Shown piece after piece: positions 1 through 12,209 of a DNA stretch of 62,639 bases (positions are counted from its first letter, which is position 1; every line of letters starts with the position of its first letter). The notes below the pieces were generated by a model that worked only from the letters and a program-made list of their open reading frames with translations, did no database searches and was not told the DNA's origin. The stretch is from Poronia punctata (Eukaryota > Ascomycota > Sordariomycetes > Xylariales > Xylariaceae), in the NCBI GenBank assembly GCA_022579005.1, contig MU401668.1:1-62639 (forward strand), read 5' to 3'. The position numbers and the translations under genes were made by a program.

Positions 1-1180
1 AATATTGTTTAATATTAAAAAAACTAAAGTAAATAAAAATATTTAATAAAATAAAAAAGCTAGCTAGTAAAATATAATATTTAAAAGCTAGCTAAGTATT
101 TAGTAAATATAAGCTATTTACTAAACTAATATAAAAAAAAAGTTAAAAAAGTTTATACTAAGTAAAATAATAAATAAAGTAATTATATTAGTATATAAGC
201 ACTAAAAATTATAAAAGTATAGAAATTAGTTAATAAAAGCTAGTAAGCTATTATTAAAGTAGTTAACTAAGCTATAGTACTATAAAAACTAAAAGCTTAT
301 ATATAATTAAGCTTATAATAACTTTAACTTATTATTAATATAAAAAATACTATTACTAAAAAGTATTAATAAGCAAAAGTTAAAAAGTAGCTATTAAAAA
401 AAAATTATTATATTAAAAAAATAACTATAATTAGGTATTAAAAAAAAGCTATAATAGCTAAAATAAGCAAAAGCTATAGTTAAAGTAATAAGTATATTAT
501 AAATTATATTATTTTAAACAAACTTAATAATATAAAAAAAATACTTATAATTATAAAATTTATAAAGTAGCTAAAAAAAGTCTAGCTTATTAAAAATAAT
601 ATTAATAAAAAGCTAAGTAAGCTAATTTAAGCATATATTTAAGTTAGCTTAAAAAATATATTATACTTTAATAAAAAATATTATAATAATAACTTTTAAA
701 ACTAAACTATTAAGCTAGTTTTAAATAAAAAGCTAAAAGTTTAATTAAAACTATATTAATATTAAGCTAATAAATAGTAAATAATTAGTAAATAATATTA
801 ATAATTTAAAAAATAACTAAAGTACTAAATAAATAGTAAATATTAATTAATTTTTAATATATAACAATATAGCAAAAGTTTTTATTTTAAAAAAGTATAG
901 CTTTTTTTTTAAAGTAATAGCTTATTAAAAAGCTAATAAAGCTTTTTTAAAATAAAAAAATATAATAATTTATATAAATAATACTTAGTATAGCAATATA
1001 AGCTTTAAAGTTATTAACTTTATAGCATATATAGTTATTATAAAAAAAGAAAATATATATATTTAAAAAAATAATATAACAAATAATCTACTAAGCAATA
1101 CTAATTAAAATTAATAAAATTTAGCAAAGTTAATTAATATATATATTTAAAAAATCAGCAGTAAATATATAAAAATATAT
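1..1180 (+). mobile_element. Family A chromovirus, 3' fragment (copy A0)
   Basis: This matches, over about 1.18 kb and nearly base for base, the region after the chromodomain in the other family A copies. The matching blocks begin at 22152, 44452 and 52684, each opening with an ATTRTTTARTATTAAAAA-type string followed by the GCTAGCTAGTAAAATATAAT block. The fragment starts at the window edge, so integrase and chromodomain would lie outside. It stops at about 1180, where the full copies continue for about 500 bp more to the 3' LTR. The break falls at an 18-bp palindrome. Nothing in it is translatable: TAA and TAG occur in every frame. Membership of family A is certain from the repeats; the exact right edge is good to about 20 bp. 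Confidence 0.85.
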
Positions 1181-1182
1181 AA

Positions 1183-1200
1183 TAAAAACCTAGGTTTTTA
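1183..1200. repeat. 18-bp perfect palindrome at an element junction
   Basis: The sequence reads the same on both strands, centred on CCTAGG (TAAAAACC-TAGG-TTTTTA). It lies exactly where the plus-strand fragment A0 stops matching family A. Just to its right a minus-strand family A fragment begins. I infer a rearrangement breakpoint; a chance palindrome in A+T-rich DNA is the alternative. Confidence 0.6.
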
Positions 1201-3430
1201 GGTTTAAAAACTAATATAAAACAATATTTATATATATAAATAAAAAAAATAAGCTAGTTTTTTTTAGTTTTATAGCTACCTTATAATATAAAGCGTAATA
1301 AGCATATATACTAATTATAGCGTAAAAGTTATACGTTTTTTAGTACTAGCAACCTTTTTGCTAATAGTTTAAAATATATATTGAAACGCTTTAAAATATT
1401 TAAATAAATTAATTTTATTTTTAGTACTAAGTTTATTTTTAATTTAAAAAAAATAACTTTTTTTTAAACTAATACTTATACTTATTAGGTTAGCAATATA
1501 TATTACTTAATTATTAATTATAGTTTTATTAAACTTTTTAAAATTTATTTTTTAAAATTTACTATAAAGCTATTAAATAAAAGCTATATTTAATAGTATA
1601 TTTAATTAACTTATTTCTAGCTATAATATTAAAAGCTATAACACTTTTTGCTTTTTATATATTATATAAAATACTTACTTAAAAGGTTTTTAATTTTTTA
1701 AATATTAACTATTTAAAAACTAGCTATATAAGCTGCCTAGTACTTTATTAGCTTTTTATTTAATTTTATTAATAAAAGTAATAAAATATTTACTTTTTAA
1801 AAGTGCTTTTTTAAAATCTTTATATATAATGTTAACTTAAGCTTTTATATTTTTATTTATAAAAAGTTTTTTTAGCTTTTACTTATTGCTTAAAAAACTA
1901 TAGCTACTACTTAAAATAGCTTTATAGTTTTAAATGCTTTATATAACTTTATTAAAATAAATTAAATATATTATTTTATTTTAGCTTAGCGTTTAACTTT
2001 TTATTTTTAAAGTTTAACTAAGCTGCTTAAATATTTTATATTTTACTTTTAAGCTATTTAAATAGTTTTTATTTAACTTTGCTTAACTAATAATTTAATA
2101 CTAACTATTTATTTTTAAGCAATACTTAGCTATATAGTTTTTTTTATTATACTAATAGTACTTTATAAAGCTATTGCTAATATATACTAATTTATTTTAA
2201 TTTTAAATTTATTTATTACTTAAATAAGTTATTAGTTTTTTTTAAAAGCTTATATTAATAATTAAAAGCTAGTTAGCTATTATTTTTAATAATATAGCTT
2301 TTTTAAGCTTTTATACTAGCACTTGCTAATAAAAATTTTCTTTTAAGTTTTTAATTTTTTACTATTTTATTTTATATAGCTATTTTTAAAAAGTTTGCTT
2401 TAACGTTTTTAAGTTAACATTTTTTTATTAAATAAACTTTTAGAAAATTTTAAAAGTAGCTTTTTTTTAAGTTATTATAATTTAACATATTTTAATAAGT
2501 ACGCTAATTTATTTGAATTTTGAACTTAGCTTATATTAAAGCTTAAATAATTTATATTAAATTATTACAGCCAAGCTTTTACTAATTGCTTTTTTTATAG
2601 CTATAATCTAGTTTTTAATTTTTATAGCAATAGTATTTTGCTTTAGCTGCTTATAGTTATATATAAAAGCTTTTATATTGTTTTTATATTAGGTTTTCTT
2701 TTGCTTAGCAAGTAGCTAATATAACTATATATTATAATTTACTATTTTAATAATTTAATTTAAAAAAATATTACTTTAGCTTTTTAAACTTTTATAAAAG
2801 CTATTATAATAAGAACCTTAATTATAAAAGCTTTTATATAATAATAGTTTAAAGTTAAAAAAATAATCTTTAATTTTTTAACTTTTTTATAAGTTATTAT
2901 TTAATAGCTAATTAGGTACTTTAAAAAGTAGTACCTTTTATTTTAAGTTTTTTAGCTTACTATTAAATCTTTTACTTTTTTTATATTTATTATAGCTTTT
3001 TTATTTTTTGCTATTTATAAATTTAAGTTAACTATTAGCAAGTTTTTTTAATTTTCATTACTTATTTTTAGTATTAAGTTTATTAAGCTTGTTTTTATTA
3101 TTATTAGTTATTTGCTTAGCAGTTATAAACTATTTTTAGTTTTTAGTTTAAATCTTTTTACTAAATATTATATTATAACTTAAAAATAAAAAAATAAAAA
3201 AATCTAAAAATTTAAATATTAAAATAGTTATAAAGTAATGGTATTTATAACTTTAAAAATAAAATATATTAAATAATCTTTATTTAATTAGCTAAGTAAA
3301 TAACTAAACTAGCTAAAAAAAAAGTATAACTAGCAAAGCTTTAGCTATTAGTTAGCGTAGCTTTAGCTAGTATATAGTTTATATATAAATAGTTTAGCAA
3401 GTAAGTTTTCTAGCTAAGTACTTTATTATA
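1201..3430 (-). mobile_element. Family A chromovirus, minus-strand 5' fragment (copy A1)
   Basis: Read on the minus strand this begins with a 5' LTR (3430 to 3203). The same leader as in the plus copies follows (compare 38536 onward). It then runs through about 2 kb of the gag-proximal region, equivalent to about 38536-41400 of copy A4 without its TRIM. It stops near 1200-1230, head-on against the plus-strand fragment A0, so pol and the 3' LTR are missing. The coding content is destroyed by TAA and TAG stops. I see no duplication that would mark this as a simple insertion; the join with A0 looks like a rearrangement. Confidence 0.8.
3203..3430 (-). repeat. Family A 5' LTR of copy A1
   Basis: 228 bp. 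On the plus strand it starts TCTAAAAATTTAA, the mutated form of TGTAAGGGTTTAA seen in the best-kept copy at 58250. It ends GTACTTTATTATA, equivalent to GTGCCTTGTTATA. It retains the segment with GTTAGCGTAGCTTTAGCTA that is also present at 58250. Confidence 0.85.
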
Positions 3431-3920
3431 TTATATTAAGTTTTATTTAATTAGCTAATATTTTTTATATTATATATTTTTTAAAAAATTCTTTAATTAT
3501 TATATAATATAATTTAATTACTATTAAAATATTTTAATAATACTTTTAATTTTATTAAGTTTTATTTAAAGCTTGTTTATTTTTAAAACTAAAAGTAATA
3601 ATTTAAAATATTTTAAGTTAATACTATTATTAAAAGTATTTTAAAAACTGTTAACTTAAATAAGTACTTTTTTAAATATAATTTTAAAAAAGCTTTTAAG
3701 CCTTTTTTAAAAATTATTATATAATAAGAAGTTAATTGCTATAAAGCTAAAAAATACTATATAAAGCTAAAAAAAGTAAAAAAAAAAAAATTTAAAAATA
3801 ATAAACTTTAAAAACTATTATAAAAATTTATTATAGTTTAAATTTATAAAAAACTTAAAATTTAATAAAGCTTTAAAATATATAATATATAATATAAAGT
3901 ATATAAACAGCTTTAATATA
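3431..3920. other. Spacer between elements, no recognisable content
   Basis: About 490 bp of A+T-rich sequence between the family A fragment and family B. It contains poly-A runs (around 3780) and TATATAATATATAAT tracts but no repeat shared with the rest of the window that I can see. No reading frame is open. Confidence 0.5.
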
Positions 3921-3925
3921 ATATG

Positions 3926-4331
3926 TGTTGGTTTTTTTACTAAAAAATAAGAATTACTTTGTTTTTTATATATATAATAAATGTACGTAGCTAAAAACTT
4001 TGTTTCTTTATAAAATAAAAAAATAAAGTAATAAATAATATATAAAATAAATAATAATAAATTTTATTTTTTAAATTATATTTACATTTTTAAGTTTTAA
4101 GTTAAAAATTGCTGCTAAAGTATAATTCTTTTCTATATTATTTTTATATAAAGCTAACTAATTTAATTAAAATTAAAAGGGCTAAAAAGACTTTGCTAGT
4201 ATTTATGCTATAAGTTAGCTATTATATAGCTAATAAGTACTTTATTTACTTAGTTAAGTTAGCTTAACTTTTATAGCTTTAGTAGCTTAAGCTGCATTTT
4301 TAGCTATAGTATTGTTACTAATATTTTAATA
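3926..4331. repeat. Family B left LTR
   Basis: 406 bp. It is about 85-90% identical by eye to 11007-11405 and nearly all differences are C/T or G/A. It starts TGTTGGTTTTTTTAC and ends ATATTTTAATA. Confidence 0.88.
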
Positions 4332-5397
4332 CTAATTTTTTTTGTTTTTATATAAAAGGGTTAGTTTGTTAAAAATAACTTTTAAAAAATCAAAATAAAA
4401 TTAAATAAATATTTATACTTTTATACTTTTTTTCTTGTTTTTAAGTTATAACTTTTTTTTATACTAAAGTATAAATCTAGTTTTAAGTTTAAACTAAAAT
4501 AGTTTATTATAATAATTATAAGTATATATATAATGTTTTTAATATTAATATAAGTAAAAAAGTAATTACTTAGTAGCTATTAAGAAAGTTTTTGTATATA
4601 GTAAAATTATAATTAAAAAATATAGTTAAAATTAGTAAATATAGCTAATAAAAGTAGCTATTATATATTATTAAAAAAGTAAAAAAGTATAACTTTTATA
4701 ACTTTTATTATTAGTTATAAATGCTAATTTTATATAATTAGCTATTAGTATATAAAAACCTTTTATTCTTTACTACCTAATTTCTTTTTTTTTTATAAAA
4801 ATTTTTTTTTATATAATAAAATTTTTAAAATCTTTTTTTGCGCTGCTGCTAAAAATTAATTAAGTTTATTTTATGCTTTCTTTTTACTTTATGCTACAAT
4901 ATTTTTTTTATTTTTAACAACAATTTGCCTTTTAGCCTTATATGCTATATAGTTTAGCTTAATAGCTTTTTTAAAATTTATATTGCTTTTTTAATGCTTG
5001 CTATTATAGCTTCTTTTTATTACTTTTATATTAATATTTATAAATTTTTATTTTATATACTTTTATACAATGCTAACTTTTTTATATATAAAATAATAAA
5101 AAACGCATTTTTGCCCATTTTAGTTAAAATAATAATTCTTTTATTAAAAAAAAAATTTTAACGCTTTTATTAAATAGTTTTTTACTAAACTTATTTATTA
5201 AAAAAATGTTTTTATACGCTATTAGTTTATTTTTATAATTAGCTTACTTTTTTTTTTATATTAATAAGTCCAACTTTATATAAAGTTTGCTTTTGCTATT
5301 TTATAATTATTACTATTTTCCTAAATATTAAAATAGCGCCTGCGCTTTATATGTTTACTAGTTTTATAAACATTATTATATATACTTTATTAACTTT

Positions 5398-5436
5398 GCT
5401 GCTGCTAATAATAATAACAATAATAATAATAATAAA
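5398..5436 (+). repeat. CTG then AAT trinucleotide microsatellite
   Basis: A few CTG/GCT triplets run directly into about ten AAT/ACA triplets, within family B. It could be a former homopolymer-coding stretch in the element's gag, or simply a microsatellite that arose later. Confidence 0.7.
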
Positions 5437-8400
5437 AAGAAAAAGGAAAATAGTATTTTTGCTATTAAAAAAAATAAATTATAAAAGTTAGCAATTATTA
5501 TTAAGTTAAACAAAAAAAGTAAGTTAAGGAAAATAAGTAGTATTTTAATAAATTATAATTATATAATAGATTAATATATTCTTTTTACTAATTTAATAAT
5601 TTATATACTTATTTATAATTATGCTTATTATTATAATATTTTTATATAGTTAATATAAGCTTTAATATATATTATAAGCTTATTAGTAGTAATTAACTAT
5701 TTTAAAGCTATATTAAATTCTTTTTTATATAAGCATTTATAAGGTTATTTTTATTATTAACTTATTAAACTTTTATAATATCTTTTATTTTATACGCTTT
5801 TTTAAAAGCTATAATATTAATTATAAGCTTTTTTTTACGTTGTACTAAGCTTAATAAAACATTTATATAGTAAATAAAAATCTATATAAATAATTATTAA
5901 AATTTATAACAATTTTAATATATTAGTAATTCTTTATAATATTATACTAAATATAATAATATAATTAATACTTTTTACTATTTTATATAGCTTACTAGCT
6001 TGTATGCTTTAAATAACTTTTTTATACTTAAAAAAGCTTTAATATATAATATTGCTATAAATAGTAAAGCTATTTTTTATTTAATCCTTTATACTAAAAA
6101 TAATAATAAATTTAAGTTAAAAATTTAAGTTTTTATTATTAGCAAAAAAGCTATTAATAAAAATAAATAGCTTTATATTTTAAAAGTTAAAAAAATATGT
6201 TATAAACTTTAATTTTTATTTTAAATTTGCTATTATAGCTGCGCGGTTAGTGCTATAATATTATTTTTTATTAGTTAAATAACTTATATAGCTGCAAACA
6301 GGTTATATAATGCTTTTAGTTAGCATATAAATATAATATATACTTTTTAAGCTTATTATATAATATGTTACTATATAGTATTTAGTACTTTTTTATTAAC
6401 TAGCTAAAAGTTTTAAGCTTATTTTTTTTATTAAAGTATAGAGTTGTTACTTTAAATTTTAATTTTTATTTTATTAAAATTAATAAGTTAGTTATATAAT
6501 AAAATTGTTTTATTTTTTGCTTAAAAAACAGCTTTTTGTTTCTTTTTAAAATTCTTTTAATACTATGCTAAATATATTATTAATTTACAGTTTAATCATG
6601 CTAAATTACTTTAGTTTTATATTTATATATAAAAAATATAAATTACATATTAAAACTTTTATTTTTAGCTTTATATAATAATAACTATAGTATGTTTTAT
6701 ACTAATATAGTTTAAATTTTGCTAAGCTATATAAAGGTTATATAATATGTAAAAAAGTACTAAAAAGGTATACATTTTTTAACTTTTTAAGTAACTTAGT
6801 ATATATTATATAAGTTAATTTATTTTTTAACTACATATATATTTATAAAATATTATAAAGTTTACTTTATATATTATATTTTTTAATTAAAAATAAACTT
6901 AGTATAAAAATAAGTTATTAGCTTGTTTTTTAAATAGTTAGTAATTAAGTAAGCTGCTTTTGCTTTTTTAATTACTATGCTTTTAAATAATAAGCTTAGA
7001 TTTTTTATATAATATTATTATTTTGCTTTTAACTTTTTATACTAAGCATATGTTAAAAATTTAAATATTGCTATAAATTGCTTTATTATACTTTATAAAT
7101 ATAAATATACTTTTAGTAGCTAGATTTTTAATTTTTGCTTTATTAAATTTTTAAAATAAAAGTTTTAAAGTAATAATTATACTGTTTTTTTATAATTATA
7201 CTATAAAGTTATAGTTTTTTTTTTAGCTATTAAAAAAACTTTATATAAAGCATTTTTTTTAGTTTGCTTTAGTATTTTTGCTAGGTTTTTATTATAAGTT
7301 AGCTAATTTTAAAATTTGCAAAATTTATGTTAACTTATTTTTTATAATATAGCTTAACTTAAATATATTGAAATTATATTAATTTATTAAATATATTAAT
7401 AATAATGTTTAAGTTATTAATTAATGCAATTTTATATAGCTTAGTTTATTTTTTATTCTTTTTTTAAACTATTACCTTGCTTTTTAATAAAAGTAATAAT
7501 ATATTATATATTATAAGGCTATTATAAGTATTTAACGCTTGAAAAATATATTTTTTTGCTTTAATTATTTAAAGCTTTTTTATAGCTTTTTTAATTACTT
7601 TAGCTTTTTATATAATATTAAAAAATAAAAAAGTTAGTGTTAACTTTTAAATATATACTAAAAACAAGTAACGTTAATATAAGTTTATTAAGTTTAGCAG
7701 TATTATTTAATGCTTTAATTGCTATTTAAAAAATATTTTTTTTATACTACTTTATAACTTTTTATATAAAATATTAAAAGCTTTATATAAAAGGCTATAT
7801 GCTTTTTTAATTTTTTCAACTACTTAATATACTTTTACTAATTTTATAACATATAATACTTTAGCAAGCTAAGCATTATTATAAAACTTTTTAAATGTAA
7901 AATTTATATTAAAATTATAAATAATATAGTTAAAAAGTTTTTAATATATATTTATTTAGTATTAATAAAGTATATTTTATATGTTATATATAAATAGTAA
8001 TGTTAAAAATCTAGTAGCTTAAAATAATATATTATTATTAATTATATATAGTACTAGCTTATTATTTAAGTATATAATATTAATAATAACTTTATAATTA
8101 AAATTAAAATTATTATAAAGTATAAACTTAAATTTTTATAAAGCTAAATTATAAAATTAATATTAGTAGCAAACCTTTTAAATTTTTTTTAAAGCCTTTA
8201 TACTAATATTGTTATAGCTTGTAAATTTAAGCAAGTTATATAGCTTTTTTATATAAAAATACTTAAAATGTTAATAAAGTTAGCATAGCTTTAGCTTTAT
8301 AAAGTATATAGCTAGTTAAGCAATTAAAATATAAAAAAATAAATAGCTTTATTTTTAAATAATAAAAATTTTAATTTTATTATATTAAATAATTTTGTTT

Positions 8401-10130
8401 TTAATATTATTAAAGTAAGCTTTAAGCTTGTTTGCGTTATATAACAAAAGCAAAAAAAAAGTAAGTGTTTTTAAAATATAAAATATTACTTTGCTAATAA
8501 AAGTTTAAATTTTTATAAACTTAATAAACTTTTTTTATTACTTTTTTAAAGCATATTATTATACTACTTAAAGTTTAGTTAATTTTAGTTTTTAAGTATT
8601 TTTATATAAAAAGCTTTAGCTTATAAGTATTTAATAGTTAATATTTTAGCTATGCTAGTATTTTATAAAATATTTTAGTATTTATAAGTATACTAGTTTT
8701 TTTTAAAAAAATTAAATTTATTAAGCTTATAAGTTTTATTATAAGCTAGTAAATATTTTCTTTTATAATATAATAAAAATAAGCAGCTTTTATTAAAAGT
8801 TAAATAGCTTAGTTGCCTTTTTAATATTAAAATTATTAGCTATATTATTATTATTATTTAATAGCTTTTTAACTTTTATTTTTTTATACTTTTAAATAAA
8901 CGCGTTAATATTATTAGTAATAAGTATGTTATAATCTTTATATACTATAATATATAAAGTATAAGCTTTATTCCTTTTTTTTAAAATAGTTATATAACTT
9001 GCAATTTAGTTTTTTATATATAAAGTAGCGTTGTATAAAATACTATTTAAACTATAACGCTTAAAAAGTAAATATATAAAAAGTAAATTTATTTTTTTAA
9101 AGTATTTTTTTATACGTTGCTTAAATAACTTTTAAGCTTAATTATAGTTGTACTTTTAGTTAATATAGTTAATATTAGCTAGTTTTTTATATATTAAGTA
9201 CTAAGTTATTTATTTATTAGTAATAACTTATATTATTACTTTTAAGTTAAATATTAAAGCTTTACTTATTGCTTTTTAAGCAATAAACGCTAGCTTAAGC
9301 TTAACAACTTTAGTATATACTTATATAATAGTTATATATAAAAAAATCTTATTATTAAACTTTAATTTTAGTACTTATTATATAAGTTAAAGTTAATTAA
9401 ATAGTAACTTAAGCGCTTTTAAATTAAACTTTTTTAAGTTTTTATTTTTAATTTATATAAAAGTTATTATAATTTAATTAGTTTAATATTAATTATAGTT
9501 AATATAAGTATTAAAATATATATTAAGTATGTTATATATTTTATTTTATTTTTTTATTAGTTTAATATAATTAATATAGTATTACTTTATATAATTTTAA
9601 AAAATTATTAAAAACATAGCATAATACTATATTAAACAAAACCTAAGTTTTTTATATATAGTTATAAATATATATGTTTTATTAAAAAAAATTTATATAG
9701 TTATTTTATATAGTTTTAGTTTTTTTATTATATTTTATTAAATATTATAAAAAGCTTTAGCTTAACTTAGTTTAAATAAACTAGCTTAAATAAAATCAAG
9801 TTAATAGCACTTTTATATAGTACTAGTATTAGTATTTAAAATGTTTTTATATAAAAGTTTTTTATATTATATTTTTAAAAGTATATATTTTTTAAAAAAG
9901 GTTGCTAATAAGTATTAGCTATTGCTATACTTTTAGCTGTTGCTATACTTTTAGCTATATAGCTATTACTATTAATAAAGTTTAGTATTATTTAGTAAGT
10001 TTATTATACTAAGTACTAAAAGTTAATTTTGTTTTTTAATTAAAAAATATACTTTTTAAAGTTATATTTAATATAAAAAGTTTAGCTATTAGTAATATAA
10101 TAAAGTAAGTATTTTTATATAAAAACTAGC

Positions 10131-10245
10131 TGCTAGTATAGTTATAAGTATAAGTGCTAGTATAGCTCTAAATATAAGCTTTGCTATAAGTATAAGTATA
10201 AGTGCAAATATAAGTGCAAGTATAAGTATAAGTCTAAATATAAAT
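10131..10245 (+). repeat. Hexanucleotide array, AGTGCA decayed to AGTATA
   Basis: About 115 bp made largely of six-base units alternating AGTATA and AGTGCA, with variants AGCTCT and AAATAT. AGTGCA becomes AGTATA by exactly two RIP-type changes (TG to TA, CA to TA). The original unit was therefore probably AGTGCA, coding Ser-Ala in one plus frame. The array lies inside family B near its right LTR. Whether it was coding is unknown. Confidence 0.75.
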
Positions 10246-11006
10246 TAAATAAAAGTTAATAGGTATAAAATAACTAAGTATAAGAGTATAATTAAAAATA
10301 CTATTATAAATTATATATTAGCTATAAACTATAAATTATTTTTAATTTTTTTATATATAAGTTTTTAATAAAAGTAAATATAAAAACTTTTTTTTAAACT
10401 TAATTTTAAAGCTTTTTAAAAAAACTATTTTTAACTAGCTTAAAAATATTTTAGTTTTAACTTTTAAAGTTTACTTAGTAATTATATATAAAGCTATTTA
10501 TAAAAAGTTTGCTGCTTTATATATAGTTATATAAATATTTAGCTATATATATTATAACTATTTTTTTTATTTATTAATTAGTTAAGCAAAAATTTTATAT
10601 TAAAATAGTTAAAGTTAATATAGTTTTTTTAAACTTTAATATTAACGTTTAAACTTATAAAAAGGTTTTTATATATAAAAGCATAAAGACTTTAAGTATT
10701 ATTAGTAGTCTTTTTAGTAATATAGTTTTTTTAAGCGTTTAAAAACTAGCTTTTATTTTTAGCTATTATAGCAGTTTATATAAAGAAAAAAAAAAGGTAT
10801 AAAAATGCTTACTTATAAGCTTATATAAGCTATACGTTTTTTGCTTTAAAAAAAGTAAATCTTAAAATAATATTATAAAATTTAAAAAAAATCTTTTTAT
10901 ATAAAGCATTTTATAAAGCAATATTACTTTATATAATAATATTTTAAAAAGTATTATTTATTAAAGTGCCTTACTAATTTATTATTAATAAATAATAACT
11001 AATTAG

Positions 11007-11405
11007 TATTAGTTTTTTTACTAAAAAATAAAAAGGACTTTGTTTTTTATATATATAATAAATATATATAGTTAAAAACTTTGTTTTTTTATTAAAAAAA
11101 AAGCAATAAATAATATATAAAACAAATAATAATAAATTTTAGTTTTTAAATTATATTTATATTTTTAAGTTTTAAGTTAAAAATTGCTACTAAAGCACAA
11201 TTTCTTTTTATATTGTTTTTATATAAAGCTAACTAATTTAATTAAAATTAAAAGGGCTAAAAAAACTTTGCTAGTATTTACGCTATAAGTTAGCTACTAT
11301 ATAGCTAATAAGTACTTTGTTTACTTAGTTAAGTTAGCTTAATTCTTACGCCTTAGTAGCCTAAGCTGCGTTTTTAGCTATAATGTTGTTATTAATATTT
11401 TAATA
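11007..11405. repeat. Family B right LTR
   Basis: 399 bp, partner of 3926-4331. It keeps a little more G+C in its last 70 bp (TACGCC, AGCCTAAGCTGCG) than the left copy. It is followed immediately by the ATATG duplication. Confidence 0.88.
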
Positions 11406-11410
11406 ATATG

Positions 11411-11530
11411 CTTTAAATATAAGTTAATAAAACAATTAATATAATATAAATAAAAAATAAAAAGTTAACGCTTTAAAACTAAATTAAAATTCTATATAGT
11501 ATTTTTATACTATATAAAGTTAACTATTAT
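11411..11530. other. Short spacer with a hairpin
   Basis: 120 bp between families B and C. It holds a perfect 9-bp inverted repeat (TATATAGTA at 11493-11501 and TACTATATA at 11508-11516) around a 6-base loop. With this base composition the hairpin may be chance. No terminator role can be assigned. Confidence 0.4.
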
Positions 11531-11660
11531 TTAATTGCTTAAATATAATAGCTAATAAATAAAGCTGCTAGTATAAAAACTAAATTTTTTTTATATTTAA
11601 AATTAAATTTAAATATATATAAAAAACTTAAAATATATAATTAAGTATTATATATACTTA

Positions 11661-11826
11661 TGTAACGGTGCAGTTAACTGTTAAGCTATAGGGCTTACTA
11701 AAAGTGGTTATTGCCCAGATGTCCTACATCTGCGCAATTAAGGTTTATTTAGGTCTTTTAGGTCCTGCGGACCTGCGCTGACCTTTAGCCAAAGGGTCTC
11801 TGGTAGGTAAAGGTTGCCCCCTTACA
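11661..11826 (-). repeat. TRIM 1 left LTR (3' LTR of the minus-strand element)
   Basis: 166 bp, the same length as its partner. I count about 13 differences between them, all C/T or G/A transitions, with no indel. In the first half the right LTR carries the mutated base; in the second half the left LTR does. Confidence 0.92.
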
Positions 11827-11841
11827 CTGCCCCCCCCTTTT
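11827..11841 (-). promoter_or_regulatory. TRIM 1 polypurine tract
   Basis: On the minus strand this reads AAAAGGGGGGGGCAG and abuts the LTR. The corresponding site in the chromovirus copy at 58485-58497 reads AGAAAGGGGGGCAG. It should prime plus-strand DNA synthesis. Confidence 0.8.
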
Positions 11842-12152
11842 AATAAATTGTCTTCAATTTAATAAAAATAACGTATATAATTTAATTAACAAATGCTTCC
11901 TGGTCGCGATCTAGTTAGCAAACAAACCTGCGCAATTAAATTTAAGTTATTTTAATTAGCAAAACAATATTTTGCAATGCAATCTAGCAATTTAGCAATT
12001 AATGCCTAACCAGCTCTACTAAAGGTATTATCTTTATACTATAGTACCTAGGTGTTCGACAGCGTTACTTGCTCGTCGCTTTAATAGCTTATATTTAGCT
12101 ACCTATTGCCCTATATCCAGCAACAAAAACTTAGCATAACTTGTACAGCAAC

Positions 12153-12171
12153 CGCAAGACTTAAACTTGCG
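12153..12171. other. 6-bp stem, 7-base loop hairpin in the TRIM core
   Basis: CGCAAG and CTTGCG pair perfectly around seven bases. On the minus strand the stem and loop (GCAAG-TTTAAGT-CTTGC) resemble a tRNA T-arm with C56 changed to T. In TRIM 2 (about 40837-40856) the stem bases have mutated but can still pair through G.U. I cannot make a whole tRNA around it, so this is a structural element of unknown role. Confidence 0.5.
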
Positions 12172-12209
12172 CCTTATCGCAAAGGTATTGTTGTACTAAG
12201 CAATAACAG

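Larger units (their letters stand above)
3926..11405. mobile_element. Family B full-length LTR retrotransposon, 7.5 kb
   Basis: Two direct repeats of about 400 bp (3926-4331 and 11007-11405) bound 6.7 kb. The five bases before the first repeat (ATATG, 3921-3925) recur right after the second (11406-11410), which is the target-site duplication of an LTR retrotransposon. The left LTR begins TGTTGG; the right one has the decayed form TATTAG. The body should carry gag and pol but I could not place any domain with confidence: stops occur every few codons in all frames. The orientation is unproven. A T-rich tract after the left LTR could be a polypurine tract read on the minus strand. This is the only copy of the family in the window, yet it is fully RIP-mutated, so other copies should exist elsewhere in the genome. 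Confidence 0.85.

Noticed and set aside
11493..11516. Hairpin as a transcription terminator
   Set aside because: A 9-bp A+T stem in DNA this A+T-rich is expected by chance, and no transcription unit ends there.
11827..11841. G-quadruplex or promoter in the C-run
   Set aside because: A single G-run per site does not make a quadruplex. Its position directly against the LTR and its repetition in TRIM 2 and A8 identify it as a polypurine tract.
12120..12209. A complete tRNA gene in the TRIM core
   Set aside because: Only a T-arm-like hairpin is present. No acceptor, D or anticodon arms can be paired around it.
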